Shown here: in pieces, positions 1-9,900 of the stretch
Position numbering within the stretch: the first letter of the stretch is position 1
How the letters are laid out: each line of letters opens with the position of its first letter
NCBI GenBank assembly: GCA_964645005.1
Contig: CAZXYS010000023.1
Location: forward strand, 1 to 64,000
Direction of reading: 5' to 3'
DNA: 64,000 nt
Source of the DNA: CAZXYS01 sp964645005
GTDB lineage: Bacteria > Bacteroidota > Ignavibacteria > Kapaibacteriales > UBA2268
Notes under the pieces: model-generated
Seen by the model: the letters and a program-made list of their open reading frames with translations, nothing else
Database searches by the model: none
What the model was told of the DNA's origin: nothing
Translations under genes and position numbers: made by a program

Positions 1-45
1 ACACCAGCAAGCTAAAGCATGCTGTTGCAAGTGATTACAAATAAA
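1..45. repeat. Dispersed hairpin element, partial copy
   Basis: The window opens inside a short palindromic element. It has an imperfect inverted repeat around GCAAGCTAAAGCATGC followed by GTTGCAA and GATTACAA. Related copies lie at 34965-35050 and 53047-53075. It is noncoding and truncated by the window edge. Confidence 0.5.
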
Positions 46-93
46 TGTACATATTGAATGAAAAATCTGGGTTTAACTAAATTTCTTTATAAA

Positions 94-924
94 TTATTTA
101 GCCGGTCGGTAATACCACAAATGAATGAATGTGCCGGGAGCTACTCTCTCACCCGGAGGCGGTAATTGTTTATCCACGATGTACGCCTCCCACGTACCGT
201 TATTATACATTCCCTGAATATTACCGCGTTGAAGCTCCAATTCATCAATCAATTTCAAAGATTCCTCGAGTTTCAGCGAAGTAAACTGAGGTACTATTAT
301 ATAATTTTCCGGTCCTTTGCTTATCACCAAGTCAATCTTTTGTCCGTAATGAGCATACTGCCCGGGCTTAACTTTTTGGGAAATTACAACTCCGGGAGAA
401 AACTCCTTGCTATACTTTTGTGTTGTATCGCCGGTTTCAAGACTCTTTCGCATTAGCAGTACTTTTGCTGCGCGAAACGACCTGCCCTTTATATAGGGCA
501 CCTGAACGCTGTCCTTTCCTTTACTGATAGTAAGGAAAACTATCCTTCCTGACTTGACATTTGTTTCAGGAGAGGGTGATTGTTTCAGGACATAGTTTTT
601 TGGATATTTATCACTGAATTGCTTGCTGCTGACTTGAAAATCAAGATTTTCTTCATTCAATACTCTGCGGGCTTTCTCTAATTTCATGCCGACAACCTCA
701 GGCACCAACACATTTTCCCGTCCATGCACATAAGCCGGCATAATAACCTTATCAAAAAGAATAAATAAAAGAAATATTCCAATGCAGAATCCAAGGAATA
801 TTAAAATATATGGTGTGGGATTCAAGTCTACCTTTTCTTTCCTATGTTTTGATTTTTTATCTTCCTCAGGTTTTTTCCGAAGATACCTTTTTAGTTCTTT
901 TATTTCTTCTTCTTTCATTGACAA
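94..924 (-). CDS. Membrane-anchored protein with three PASTA domains
   Basis: The 276-residue protein has a very basic and acidic cytoplasmic N-terminus (about 1-37) and one transmembrane helix (about 38-60). Three extracytoplasmic PASTA repeats follow, starting near residues 71, 139 and 207 with the motifs VLVPEVVG, VQVPYIKG and IIVPQFTS. PASTA domains typically bind peptidoglycan or muropeptides, in Ser/Thr kinases and class B PBPs. Here there is neither a kinase nor a transpeptidase domain, so it is a stand-alone PASTA anchor, a form seen in Bacteroidota and Chlorobi. A role in cell-wall sensing or division is inferred. It is divergent from the downstream DHH gene, with about 120 bases between them that probably hold both promoters. 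Confidence 0.85.
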   Translation of the reverse strand: MSMKEEEIKELKRYLRKKPEEDKKSKHRKEKVDLNPTPYILIFLGFCIGIFLLFILFDKVIMPAYVHGRENVLVPEVVGMKLEKARRVLNEENLDFQVSSKQFSDKYPKNYVLKQSPSPETNVKSGRIVFLTISKGKDSVQVPYIKGRSFRAAKVLLMRKSLETGDTTQKYSKEFSPGVVISQKVKPGQYAHYGQKIDLVISKGPENYIIVPQFTSLKLEESLKLIDELELQRGNIQGMYNNGTWEAYIVDKQLPPPGERVAPGTFIHLWYYRPAK

Positions 925-1043
925 TTATAAAAATAATTATTCTTTAATATGACTTATTAGAGAAATACCTATTTTAAAGTCACAAATTACGAAGATTTGT
1001 TTAATTTTGTAAATTTGAATTTTCGAAATAATAAGGAGTATGA

Positions 1044-2099
1044 ATGTCTGGTAAAGAAGAAAGATCAACGGAAAAAATAATTGAGATAAAAGAAAACAAA
1101 AGCGCACAGTTGCAGGGAGCCTTCGAATTATTGACGAAATCAGATAATCTGGTAATAACCACTCACGTAAACCCTGACGGCGATGCCGTTGGCAGCGCTC
1201 TGGCTGTGTATTTCTACGCAAAGCAAAAAGGCAGAAGCGCACATGTAATAATAGATTCTGAGGTGCCATTTAATTACAAATTCCTTGAAGGATCTGATCA
1301 GATACATATTAACAAGCAGGAAAGAGATGAGCAGATTATTTTAAATGCTGATACAATCTGCGTGGTTGATCTTAATGACAGTAAACGCCTTAAGTCTTTG
1401 CGGGAACCTGTTCTTAAATCAAAAGCAACTAAAATGGTAATAGACCATCACATGGAGCCGCGAGAATTCGCAGATCATTACTATGTGGACACCGATGCCA
1501 GTTCTGCCGGAGAAATGATATATAATGTAATTAAAATGGATGATGAGCTAATCCTTGACAAGAATATTGCCGATGCCTTGTATGCAGCTATCATGACTGA
1601 TACCGGCAGCTTTAGATTTCCCCGAACGGATGGCGATGTACATCGGATCATTGCTGATCTTATAGATTCAGGTGCTGATCCGGTAACACTTTACGACGAG
1701 ATTTATAATACGCTCCCTTACGGGGGATTCCGGCTTATGGGATGCGCTTTTAAAAGCACGGAGCTATATTATGACAATCAATTTGCGATAATGAAAATAG
1801 CCCGCGAGGATTTTAAAACAGCAAATGCAGCCGAGGAAGAAGTTGAGAATATTGTGGAAAGTTCATTATCGATCAAAGGAGTGAAAGTCGGTATTCTCGT
1901 TACTGAAATGCCGGATCGCAATGAGTTTAGATTATCATTCCGTTCAAAAGGCAACTACAGTATCAGGGATTTAGCAATGAAATTCGATGGCGGCGGGCAT
2001 TTTCATGCTGCCGGGGCACGGGTTTACAATTCTACGCTTGATGAGGTTGCAGCCTCCGTAATAAATGAAGCTGAGATGTTGTTCAATGAGACTCACTAA
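1044..2099 (+). CDS. DHH-family phosphoesterase, NrnA-like (nanoRNase/pAp phosphatase)
   Basis: The protein has 351 residues. The metal-binding DHH motifs are visible: HVNPDGDAVGS near residue 41, the VIDHHMEP motif near residue 132, DTGSF near residue 185, and the DHHA1 motif GGGHFHAAGA near residue 315. This order and length match NrnA-type enzymes, which degrade short oligoribonucleotides and dephosphorylate 3'-phosphoadenosine 5'-phosphate in the cytoplasm. A good Shine-Dalgarno (AAGGAG at 1033-1038) supports the ATG at 1044. The first about 25 residues are charged and weakly conserved. It could instead be a c-di-AMP or pApA hydrolase of the same superfamily; the sequence alone does not separate these. 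Confidence 0.88.
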   Translation: MSGKEERSTEKIIEIKENKSAQLQGAFELLTKSDNLVITTHVNPDGDAVGSALAVYFYAKQKGRSAHVIIDSEVPFNYKFLEGSDQIHINKQERDEQIILNADTICVVDLNDSKRLKSLREPVLKSKATKMVIDHHMEPREFADHYYVDTDASSAGEMIYNVIKMDDELILDKNIADALYAAIMTDTGSFRFPRTDGDVHRIIADLIDSGADPVTLYDEIYNTLPYGGFRLMGCAFKSTELYYDNQFAIMKIAREDFKTANAAEEEVENIVESSLSIKGVKVGILVTEMPDRNEFRLSFRSKGNYSIRDLAMKFDGGGHFHAAGARVYNSTLDEVAASVINEAEMLFNETH

Positions 2100-2463
2100 A
2101 AGATCGAGGCTGTCCCATAAGTACGAGAATCGCGTAAAAGTCATTCTGTACGTAAAAAAGGTAAAATTGCGTAACAACCTTACAAGTGACAATAACCCCG
2201 TTATTTAATTCTTCTTTGCGATCTTAGCGTGACACTTGCTTAATTATCAAAGTATAACTTTTAGGAAATATTGAGGCTGACCCATAAGTGGTAAAATCTC
2301 GGGAACGTTATTCTGAACGCAGCGAAGTTGAGCTTGCGAAATCCCGCTTTAGAGGGGAATCCGGTATTCATCAGATTCCTGCCCTGCTAAAGCAGGATCT
2401 AAAGACATTCGCAGGAATAACACTCATTGATTTTTGAGTCAGCCTCGATTAAGGGATAATATA
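2100..2463. repeat. Intergenic repeat region between converging genes
   Basis: No gene is seen here. Two related units begin GAGGCTGTCCCATAAG (2104) and GAGGCTGACCCATAAG (2274), each followed by a similar 30-base stretch ending in ATTCTG. The second unit ends near 2449 with the inverted form GTCAGCCTC, so about 175 bases are bounded by short inverted repeats. A TTTGCGATCTTAGCGTG phrase (about 2215-2231) is related to 52551-52580 and 52786-52815. Confidence 0.6.
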
Positions 2464-3813
2464 TCAGATAATCTTATTCATCGCCGTTTCAATAATTTTA
2501 AAGCCGTCATTAATATTGGCTTCTGAAATATTTAGAGCCGGTCGGAACCGGAGAGATTTCTCCCCGCATGGAAGAATGAATAATCCTTCCTCAAAGCACT
2601 GATTTCTAAGCATGCTGCGTATATCAGAGTCAGGCATATCGAAAGCACAAAACATGCCTATTCCCCTTACATTGGAAATTATGTGCGGGAAATTTTCTTC
2701 CAGCTTCCTGAGATTCGACATGATTATCTCGCCTTGCTCTGCTGCATTTTGAATGAGATTATCCTCATCAATTATTTCCAGATATTTTGTTGCGCGCGCC
2801 ATATCAGTTAGATTACCACCCCAAGTTGAGTTGATCCTGCTAGGAACGTGGAAGACGTTGTCATGTATTTCATCTATCCTGTCTGTTACAGCTATACCGC
2901 AGATCTGCATTTTCTTACCAAAGCACATTATATCGGGTACAACTCCAAAATGCTGATAAGCCCACATCTTTCCGGTAATGCCTACACCTGTCTGGATTTC
3001 GTCAAAGACCAGCAAAGTATCATTTTCATCAGCCAGATTGCGTAATTGCTGCAGGAATTCTCTGCGGAAGTGATTGTCACCGCCTTCGCCCTGGATAGGT
3101 TCTATAATGATGGCGGCAATATCATCTTTATCTTCTGCAAATACTTTTTTGATCTGCTCAACCGCCTGCTTTTCCTTTTCTATGACTTTTTCAATATTCT
3201 TTCCGGCAGCCGGAAAATCAATTTTGGGATTTTCAATGCGCGGCCAGTCAAACTGAGTGAAATACCTGGTTTTGTTCGGGTCAGTATTAGTCAGAGACAT
3301 TGTATAACCTGTCCTGCCGTGGAAAGCCTGCCTGAAGTGAATTACCTTCTTTCCTTTTTCAGTTTGAAACCCTTTCTTGAAATTCTTCCTTACTTTCCAG
3401 TCGAAGGCAGTCTTCAAGGCATTTTCCACTGCCAGTGCTCCACCGGAAATGAAAAAATAATATCTGAAGTCTTCGAGATTGCCTATTTCGCTCATAGTTT
3501 TTACAAGAGCAGCCATCACTTCGGAATAAAGATCAGAGTTCGAGGGCTTATTCATTGCTATCCTGCCCATGTAATTGATAAATTCATCATTCATCATCTT
3601 TGGGTGGTTCATACCAATAGGCATAGAAGCAAAGCAAGTGAAAAAATCCAGGTATTTGTTCCCATTTCGTGCATCGTAGAAATATGGTCCGGTGCTTTTT
3701 TCAATATCAAGTACATAGTTGAAGCCATCGGCTTGCATTTTTTTTCTTAGTTCGGAATGTACATCCTGCGGTTTCACATAATATTTGGGGTAATATTTTT
3801 GTTTATCAGTCAT
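2464..3813 (-). CDS. lat: L-lysine 6-transaminase
   Basis: This is a class-III PLP aminotransferase of 449 residues, the same length as mycobacterial Lat. It transfers the epsilon-amino group of lysine to 2-oxoglutarate, giving 2-aminoadipate semialdehyde, in lysine catabolism or stress metabolism. Typical blocks are ISGGALAVENALK near 122, IIEPIQGEGGDNHF near 246, VFDEIQTGVGITGK near 269, and FGKKMQ, whose first lysine is residue 300, the position of the PLP-binding lysine in Lat. No dehydrogenase for the semialdehyde lies nearby, so its pathway partners are elsewhere. It is monocistronic and converges on the DHH gene. Confidence 0.88.
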   Translation of the reverse strand: MTDKQKYYPKYYVKPQDVHSELRKKMQADGFNYVLDIEKSTGPYFYDARNGNKYLDFFTCFASMPIGMNHPKMMNDEFINYMGRIAMNKPSNSDLYSEVMAALVKTMSEIGNLEDFRYYFFISGGALAVENALKTAFDWKVRKNFKKGFQTEKGKKVIHFRQAFHGRTGYTMSLTNTDPNKTRYFTQFDWPRIENPKIDFPAAGKNIEKVIEKEKQAVEQIKKVFAEDKDDIAAIIIEPIQGEGGDNHFRREFLQQLRNLADENDTLLVFDEIQTGVGITGKMWAYQHFGVVPDIMCFGKKMQICGIAVTDRIDEIHDNVFHVPSRINSTWGGNLTDMARATKYLEIIDEDNLIQNAAEQGEIIMSNLRKLEENFPHIISNVRGIGMFCAFDMPDSDIRSMLRNQCFEEGLFILPCGEKSLRFRPALNISEANINDGFKIIETAMNKII

Positions 3814-4284
3814 AATATCACCTTTGTTTTAAATTATTTTACTATCTGATTTAAGATTTGTTTAATTAGAGCTATGTTCGTTAGCGAGCGCTTGGATTTG
3901 ATTTTTTAGAGTACTGGCAAGTAAGAACCGGAGTGCTGCATGTTGAGAAGCATAATATACTGATGCTCGAGGCAGGAGATGAATGAACCGCCTCGAATTG
4001 TTCCCTTTTGTCTAAGGGTTATATTTGCTTTTATGGTTCTGTTTCTCATAATTATAAAAATAATTATTTTTTTTATATATATAAAGAAACGAAAGGACTC
4101 TATAAAAATTTGTTGTTAATCAATAGATCCATGTTATTTTTGAATAAAAGCAACTTTGGAGCACGGGTCTGTTTGATTTATCTAATTAAATTAAATTCCA
4201 TTTGTGCCTTTTTTTCATTTTTCCTGTTCATTATTGGAAAAAATTGCGTTATTATTGGTAGAAGTTAAATTAATAAATTCTATT
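3814..4284. other. AT-rich intergenic region upstream of the sigma factor
   Basis: About 470 bases lie between the divergent lat and sigma-factor genes. Open frames here (for example 4008-4268) have no recognisable content and are low-complexity Phe/Ile/Tyr translations of AT-rich DNA. The promoters of both flanking genes should lie here. I do not see a clear consensus element. Confidence 0.5.
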
Positions 4285-4875
4285 ATGAAAGATTACGGAA
4301 AATACAGCGACGCGGAACTGCTTACCCTGATAAAAGAATCGGGCGAGAGTGCTGACAATGCTTTTCATGTGCTTTATTCCAGGTACTCGGAAAGGACTTA
4401 CGGCTACTGTATTTTCCGCTCTGACAGTTGCGAGGATGCGCAGGAACTGATGCAGGAAACATGGATCCGCTTCTATAAATCGGTGAGCGGCGGAAAGACG
4501 CCGGCAAATGTGCTGCCGTATCTCTTCACTATTGCGAGAAATCTCAATATTGACAGGTATAGAGACAATGCGAAAAAGAAAAATCCGGATCTGAAGTACA
4601 TTGATGAAGAGACGCTGGAGAAAATTGCAGATCCCTTCGATTTTCAAAAAGAGATGGAAAAGGAGGAACTGGCGAAGCTGGTGAAGATAGCGGTCAGCAA
4701 TCTTGACGATATTTACAAGGATACGTTCACGCTTTACTGGTTCGGCGATCTGAACTATAAGGAAATAGCTTCCATTGTCGAAGAGACCGAAGCATGCGTG
4801 AGAACCAGGATAAAGCGGGCTTTCGAGATGGTTGCTAAAATCATAAAACCATATTTGACAAATATTTACAAATAA
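4285..4875 (+). CDS. ECF RNA polymerase sigma factor
   Basis: This is a 196-residue sigma-70 family factor of the extracytoplasmic-function type. Region 2 is visible as ALYSRY-like, EDAQELMQETWIRFY and YLFTIARNLNIDRYRD (about residues 25-95). Region 4 has the helix-turn-helix DLNYKEIASIVEETEACVRTRIKRA (about 155-185). The open frame extends upstream to 4204, but those extra residues are hydrophobic and atypical, so the ATG at 4285 is preferred. It sits 13 bases before an anti-sigma-like gene and heads a same-strand cluster of four genes. It probably directs transcription of an envelope regulon, including this cluster. Confidence 0.9.
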   Translation: MKDYGKYSDAELLTLIKESGESADNAFHVLYSRYSERTYGYCIFRSDSCEDAQELMQETWIRFYKSVSGGKTPANVLPYLFTIARNLNIDRYRDNAKKKNPDLKYIDEETLEKIADPFDFQKEMEKEELAKLVKIAVSNLDDIYKDTFTLYWFGDLNYKEIASIVEETEACVRTRIKRAFEMVAKIIKPYLTNIYK

Positions 4876-4888
4876 TAAGAGCGTTAAA

Positions 4889-6100
4889 ATGAAAGATGCA
4901 AGCGGCAAAATATTAGACTATCTGCAGGGGAAACTCTCGACGGATGATGAAAAGCAGCTTTTCACGGAGATGGCGTACGATGAAGAACTGCGCAGTCAAT
5001 TCCGCTCGTTCACGGCGATAGACAAGTCGGTGAAGTCGAGTGCCGCATCATTTTCCGTGCCCGGCGGTGTAACCGAAAATATATATAAGGGAATTGGGCT
5101 TTCCATGCCTTTTGAGAGCGCCCCGGCAAAAAGTCCCGCTGGCAAAGCAATGTTTCCCGGATGGAAGTGGTTTATTGTATCGGGGATTTCGGTGATAGCT
5201 TTTGTTTTGGGATTGCTGATGAATCCGGTGATTTTCGGCGATGAGGAACAACCGGCGATGGCAGAGAGAAATGTGGTTCCAAAGATCAGTTCGGAAGAGA
5301 TAGAAACGGATGATAAAATTGAATTAGATATTAATTCATTGGCTAAAATTGAAGATAATGAAGCCGGAACTGCAGCTTCTGCCGGAGTTTCAGAAGATAA
5401 TGAAGAGCAAAAGCAAGCTGTATCCGAAACTCAGGAAAGCGCTAAGAAAGCAAAACCTGAAACCAAATTATATCCAATTCGAAAAATAACCAATGCAAAT
5501 GTCGGATATAATTCGGACATGTTGGACATGAGCACTAATGGAATTCCCCGCAGCAGCGGTATATTTTCAAAAAAATCAAATAATAATGGTGATAATGAAA
5601 TTAGTGTTTCAGAAGATAAAAGCACAGGAATATCAATCGAATTCAAGGGCAGCGCGGCGTGGTTTGTTTCCGAGCCGAGGATAGCACCGTCGAAATATTC
5701 ACCGCTGCACAATCTCTCATTGAGCGGCTTTTACGGCATCAATGAAAATTTGAAGATAGGGCTGGAAGTAAAGCAAGAAACTTTCTACCTGGAATACAGG
5801 GGCACGGAAGATCGAACTGATTTCAATTACTACCAGCAGCCGAATTATACGACGTTCAGTCCGACATTGAGATATAATCCATTAAATTTTAAGAAGATAG
5901 ATCCCTTTGTTCAGATCGGCGCCGGTGTGAACAAAGGCGGATATGTAGTGAAACCTGCGGCAGGTGTGGAATATAAGGCTTACGCCGATCTATCATTTGT
6001 TCTGGGCATGGAATATGACCATTTCTGGTATTTCCACCAGAACAATTGGTTCAACACATCAAAATTCGGAATTAATTACGGAATTATTTACAAATTTTAG
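4889..6100 (+). CDS. Anti-sigma-like protein with transmembrane helix and C-terminal outer-membrane barrel domain
   Basis: The protein has 403 residues. Residues 1-75 are alpha-helical and resemble anti-sigma N-termini (ILDYLQGKLS, TEMAYDEELRSQF) but lack a zinc HxxxCxxC motif. One transmembrane helix lies at about 92-115 (WFIVSGISVIAFVLGLL). An acidic, Ser/Glu-rich linker follows (120-250). The last 150 residues alternate aromatic and polar positions like a small outer-membrane beta-barrel and end in a terminal aromatic (YKF). Its place directly after the sigma gene supports an anti-sigma role. One chain carrying a cytoplasmic sigma binder, an inner-membrane anchor and an outer-membrane-type domain would span the envelope. 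The function is inferred and the barrel call is from the residue pattern only. Confidence 0.65.
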   Translation: MKDASGKILDYLQGKLSTDDEKQLFTEMAYDEELRSQFRSFTAIDKSVKSSAASFSVPGGVTENIYKGIGLSMPFESAPAKSPAGKAMFPGWKWFIVSGISVIAFVLGLLMNPVIFGDEEQPAMAERNVVPKISSEEIETDDKIELDINSLAKIEDNEAGTAASAGVSEDNEEQKQAVSETQESAKKAKPETKLYPIRKITNANVGYNSDMLDMSTNGIPRSSGIFSKKSNNNGDNEISVSEDKSTGISIEFKGSAAWFVSEPRIAPSKYSPLHNLSLSGFYGINENLKIGLEVKQETFYLEYRGTEDRTDFNYYQQPNYTTFSPTLRYNPLNFKKIDPFVQIGAGVNKGGYVVKPAAGVEYKAYADLSFVLGMEYDHFWYFHQNNWFNTSKFGINYGIIYKF

Positions 6101-6109
6101 GAGAAGAAA

Positions 6110-6859
6110 ATGAAAAAGATTGCTTTATTATCAATACTAATGCTTGCTTTCGCAATATTTACGCAGTCATGCGAGGACGCCGTCAACAGCGAAGATAATA
6201 TTCTTAAAGAGCCGATAGGCTCGCAGTTGACGCAGACGGATACGCTGGAGCAGTTGGAACTGCCGGAGACGGATTTCGCAGAAATGGCTGCGGGGAAAAG
6301 TATAGTCGATACAACGACATGTATCGCCAATACATCGGATTCTCTGACTATCGAGATTAATAGTCTTGAATTGGCAGGTCCTAACCCTGACGTATTTACA
6401 ATATTTAAAACGGAATTTCCTATCGCGCTTAATCCGGGCGAACAACATTGTCTCGCGGTTAGATTCAATCCGCCGGAAGCCGGCAGCTATGAGGCTAAGA
6501 TCATTGTCAACGGCAATGAGGATTTTTACGTGATGGTAAAAGGGACGGCGAAGGATGAGATAATGAGCCTGGATTATCCTGAAGAGATCGATTTCGGCAG
6601 CACTAATATCGGAGACATCAAAACTTCCGAAATATGTTTCTCGAATGATGATTCGACAGAGTTTATCATAGCCAGTCTGGAAGTGGATAATTCGGCTTTT
6701 AGTATTAATGATCTCTCACTGCCTGTGGTTATGCCGCCCAACAGCCAATGGTGCATTAACGTTAATTTCAGTCCCACTGAGACAATTCAATATGAGGGGT
6801 TAATAACGATTAACGGCGATCCGGACATGCAGATTGTTGTAAAGGGGGAAGGGGAATAA
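6110..6859 (+). CDS. Lipoprotein with two choice-of-anchor-D (ASH/HYDIN-like) domains
   Basis: A 249-residue protein with a lipoprotein-type signal peptide; the likely lipidated cysteine is Cys21 in FTQSCED. Two immunoglobulin-like ASH/choice-of-anchor-D repeats follow, recognisable from paired phrases: PIALNPGEQHCLAVRFNPPEAGSY with NGNEDFYVMVKGTA, then VMPPNSQWCINVNFSPTETIQY with NGDPDMQIVVKGEG. Such domains are common in surface proteins of Ignavibacteria and Bacteroidota. The gene starts 9 bases after the anti-sigma/barrel gene, so they are probably cotranscribed. The same domain recurs in the large downstream protein, which suggests the products work in one envelope assembly. Confidence 0.75.
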   Translation: MKKIALLSILMLAFAIFTQSCEDAVNSEDNILKEPIGSQLTQTDTLEQLELPETDFAEMAAGKSIVDTTTCIANTSDSLTIEINSLELAGPNPDVFTIFKTEFPIALNPGEQHCLAVRFNPPEAGSYEAKIIVNGNEDFYVMVKGTAKDEIMSLDYPEEIDFGSTNIGDIKTSEICFSNDDSTEFIIASLEVDNSAFSINDLSLPVVMPPNSQWCINVNFSPTETIQYEGLITINGDPDMQIVVKGEGE

Positions 6860-6870
6860 TTGAGAATTCA

Positions 6871-6901
6871 GATGTGCCATACCTGCCAGGTGTGGCACAT
6901 C
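6871..6901. terminator. Strong 14-bp hairpin after the lipoprotein gene
   Basis: Arms 6871-6884 and 6888-6901 pair over 14 positions with one mismatch and a three-base loop. There is no T-run after it, so it is an atypical intrinsic terminator. It may instead be an mRNA-stabilising or processing hairpin between the lipoprotein gene and the large VWA gene. Confidence 0.45.
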
Positions 6902-6967
6902 TTAAGTTACCTTGTAACTTTATTTCATATCATCTGTTAATTATAAAAATCCATAATTCATAATAAA

Positions 6968-9900
6968 ATGAGTGCAGCTATGAAATATGTGATGATTCCT
7001 TTGTTCATTTTGCTTGCATTGCAGCATCTCGCGGCGCAGAGCTTCCATGTGTATAATCTTGATCATTCCGATTATCCGACGATGAGGGCAAATTTTGTAA
7101 TAATGGATCAGAATGATAATTTCGTCACAAACCTGACCGAATCGGATTTTACGGTAGAAGAAGACGGGCAAAGCCTGCCGGTCAATCTTTTGACCTGCCC
7201 CGAGGTTAAGGATTATCAGCCTATATCTTCGGTTCTGACAATAGATAATTCAGGTTCAATGTCGAGTACCGGGCTTGATATCGCCAAAGCGGCGGCGAAG
7301 GAATGGATACGCATGATGCCCGTTTCGAAGAAGATTGAATGCGCTGTCAGCAGCTTCAACGGCTCCGGTTTTATCAATCAGGATTTTACGAAGGATAAGA
7401 CAAGGCTGAATAATGCCGTTGATGCGCTGTCGGCAACCAATGGGACATCGTTTCAGGCTGCTTTACTGGATGAGAATACCGGCGCGTTGGATATTGTCCA
7501 AAACGGACAGTATAAAAAAGTGATAATCCTGCTTACGGACGGGCAGAGCAGCTGCAATGAGCAGGAAGTAATCCAGCGTGCGAATGACATGGATGCGGCG
7601 ATTTTTTCCGTGGTGATAGGGATGTCGGCGCCGGGTGTGCTGAAGAATATATCACTGAATACGGGCGGCATGTTTTTCGAGAATATAACCACTGCCGAAG
7701 AAGCCAAAGCTGCGTACAGATCTATTTTTGTGATGTCCACCATGAGTCCGCCCTGCACGATAGAGTGGGAAAGCGATAAATGTGAGACCTGCCGCAGTGT
7801 GGAAATATCGGTTCCATCGATGGGATTGTCCGATGAATTGGATTATAAGATACCTTTGGAAAAAATTTCACAGTTTGAAATAACACCATCCAATTCCATT
7901 CATTTCCCAGATATCAAGCCGAATAAAGTCTATGATACGGTTGTTACAATTACCGCAAAAGCTAATGATATAAGGATCAATTCGATAAGTTCGGATAATC
8001 CGCTGTTTTCGATAACGGATTACGGCGGTTCGGCGCCGCCGTTTACTCTGAGAAAGAACAACAGCAGAGTTCTTACGATAAGCTTTACGCCGAATGACAG
8101 CGCCTTAAAATATACGAAAATTAATATTGAATCCGATGCCTGCATTGGGAGCAATATCTATGCAAACGGCGGCTATTTTCTGAATCCGAACGATACGAGC
8201 GGTCATGAACTGACCCTGACGCATCCGAACGGCGGAGAGCTATTCCTCGACGGTTCGGATACGCTGGTGACATGGGAAGGAATCCTGCCCAGCGATACGG
8301 TAACGCTGGAATACAGCATCGACAAAGGCAGGAACTGGCAGTTCATAACCGATACGGCAAGCGGGCTGGAATACCGCTGGCATGTGCCCATCACGCCAAG
8401 CGATAGCTGTTTGATGAAGGTTAAGTATGAGAGTTCAATGAAGCCTAAGGAAAATCCGATTATTATTAAGACGCCTGCGAGGGATGTGAATGATATTGCT
8501 TTAAGTCCGGATGAAAGAATGATTGCAACATGCGGCAGGGATTCTCATTGGAACTCGGATGCTTCGAAAGAGATTATTATCTGGAATATTTATGGTAAGA
8601 AAGAAATCAAAAGATTAAAGGGACATAATAGCACAGTAAGATTAATTGACTGGAGTAATGACGGAAGTAAAATTGTAAGCAAAAGTTCGGATTCTACTAT
8701 AAAAGTATGGGATGTTGAAACCGGAAATGTAATCTGGTCAAAAGATTTTGAACCAACATGGTATAATATCTCGTTGGAATGGAGCCCTGACGACAAAAGT
8801 ATATTGACCATTGGTCAGGAACATAAAATCACCGCTTTAGACGCTGCTAATGGTAATATCATTCAGCAATTTCCCGATGATTACAGAGCTTATACGGCGC
8901 ATTGGTCGCCAAAAGGCGATAGGATTTTATCCAGTGCGCATTCAAGGTCATCCGGAACAATATCTTATACGGCAATCTGGGATTTTCTCACCGAATCAAA
9001 TCTTGTCAAAATTAAAAACAGAGAAGAAAATACGGTAATTGGTCCAATGGATTGGAGTCCTGACGATTCGGCTATAGCTACACATTTTGTTGAAGGAAAA
9101 TCGCGCCAACATGAAATACGAGTGTATAATTCCGAAAACGGCAATTTTATTAATTCAACCGGAGTGTTGGAGGTAAATATTGATGAAATAGCGTGGGATC
9201 CGAAGAACAGGTGGATTGCTTATGATTATATGAGCAGATTTGTTAAACTGATGGATCCTTATACTTTACAGGTGGATACAACTTTGGAATGGGAAAAAGT
9301 CGATTACCATGATTTAGGGGAACATATATTCGACATTACGTCGCTCGAATGGGGTAAGAACGGCAATTTTCTGGCGGCAGGCGGCGGTGACAGCACAGCC
9401 CGTATATGGTTCTTCGGCGGCGGTATAGAAATGGAAGACCAGTCCGACAGCATCTGGGCTATAGATGTGCCGGAAGCTGCCGCAAAGAGCGTTTTCATGG
9501 GTGAAGTGAAAGTCGGCAGTATTAAGGATTCCGTAGTTAAAGATTATATTGTCAATACGGGGAAATTCCCGATAAGGATAGATACGATTTACTTCGAGAA
9601 CGGCGATGCGGATATGTTCGGCGTAGTGTCGGGGATGCCGCCATATACGATCGATCCCGGCGATGCGCATGACGTGGAATTCCGCTTTGCACCGACCTCC
9701 GTCGGGGCAAAATCCTCGAATATTATTGTTGTTACTCAATCCGGTGCTTTACATGAGAATATTGAAGGTATTGGCGTTGATAATGAACTTGAAGTATTGA
9801 CGAAAATGATAGATTTCGGCGCTGTGTGGGTCGGCACACAGAAAGACACTGTGGAAGCGGTTCTCAGGAATACCGGCAGACTGGATTTCCATATTGACAG

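Noticed and set aside
4008..4268. Open frame of 86 codons upstream of the sigma factor
   Set aside because: Low-complexity Phe/Tyr/Ile translation of AT-rich DNA without a ribosome-binding site. It overlaps the upstream extension of the sigma-factor frame.
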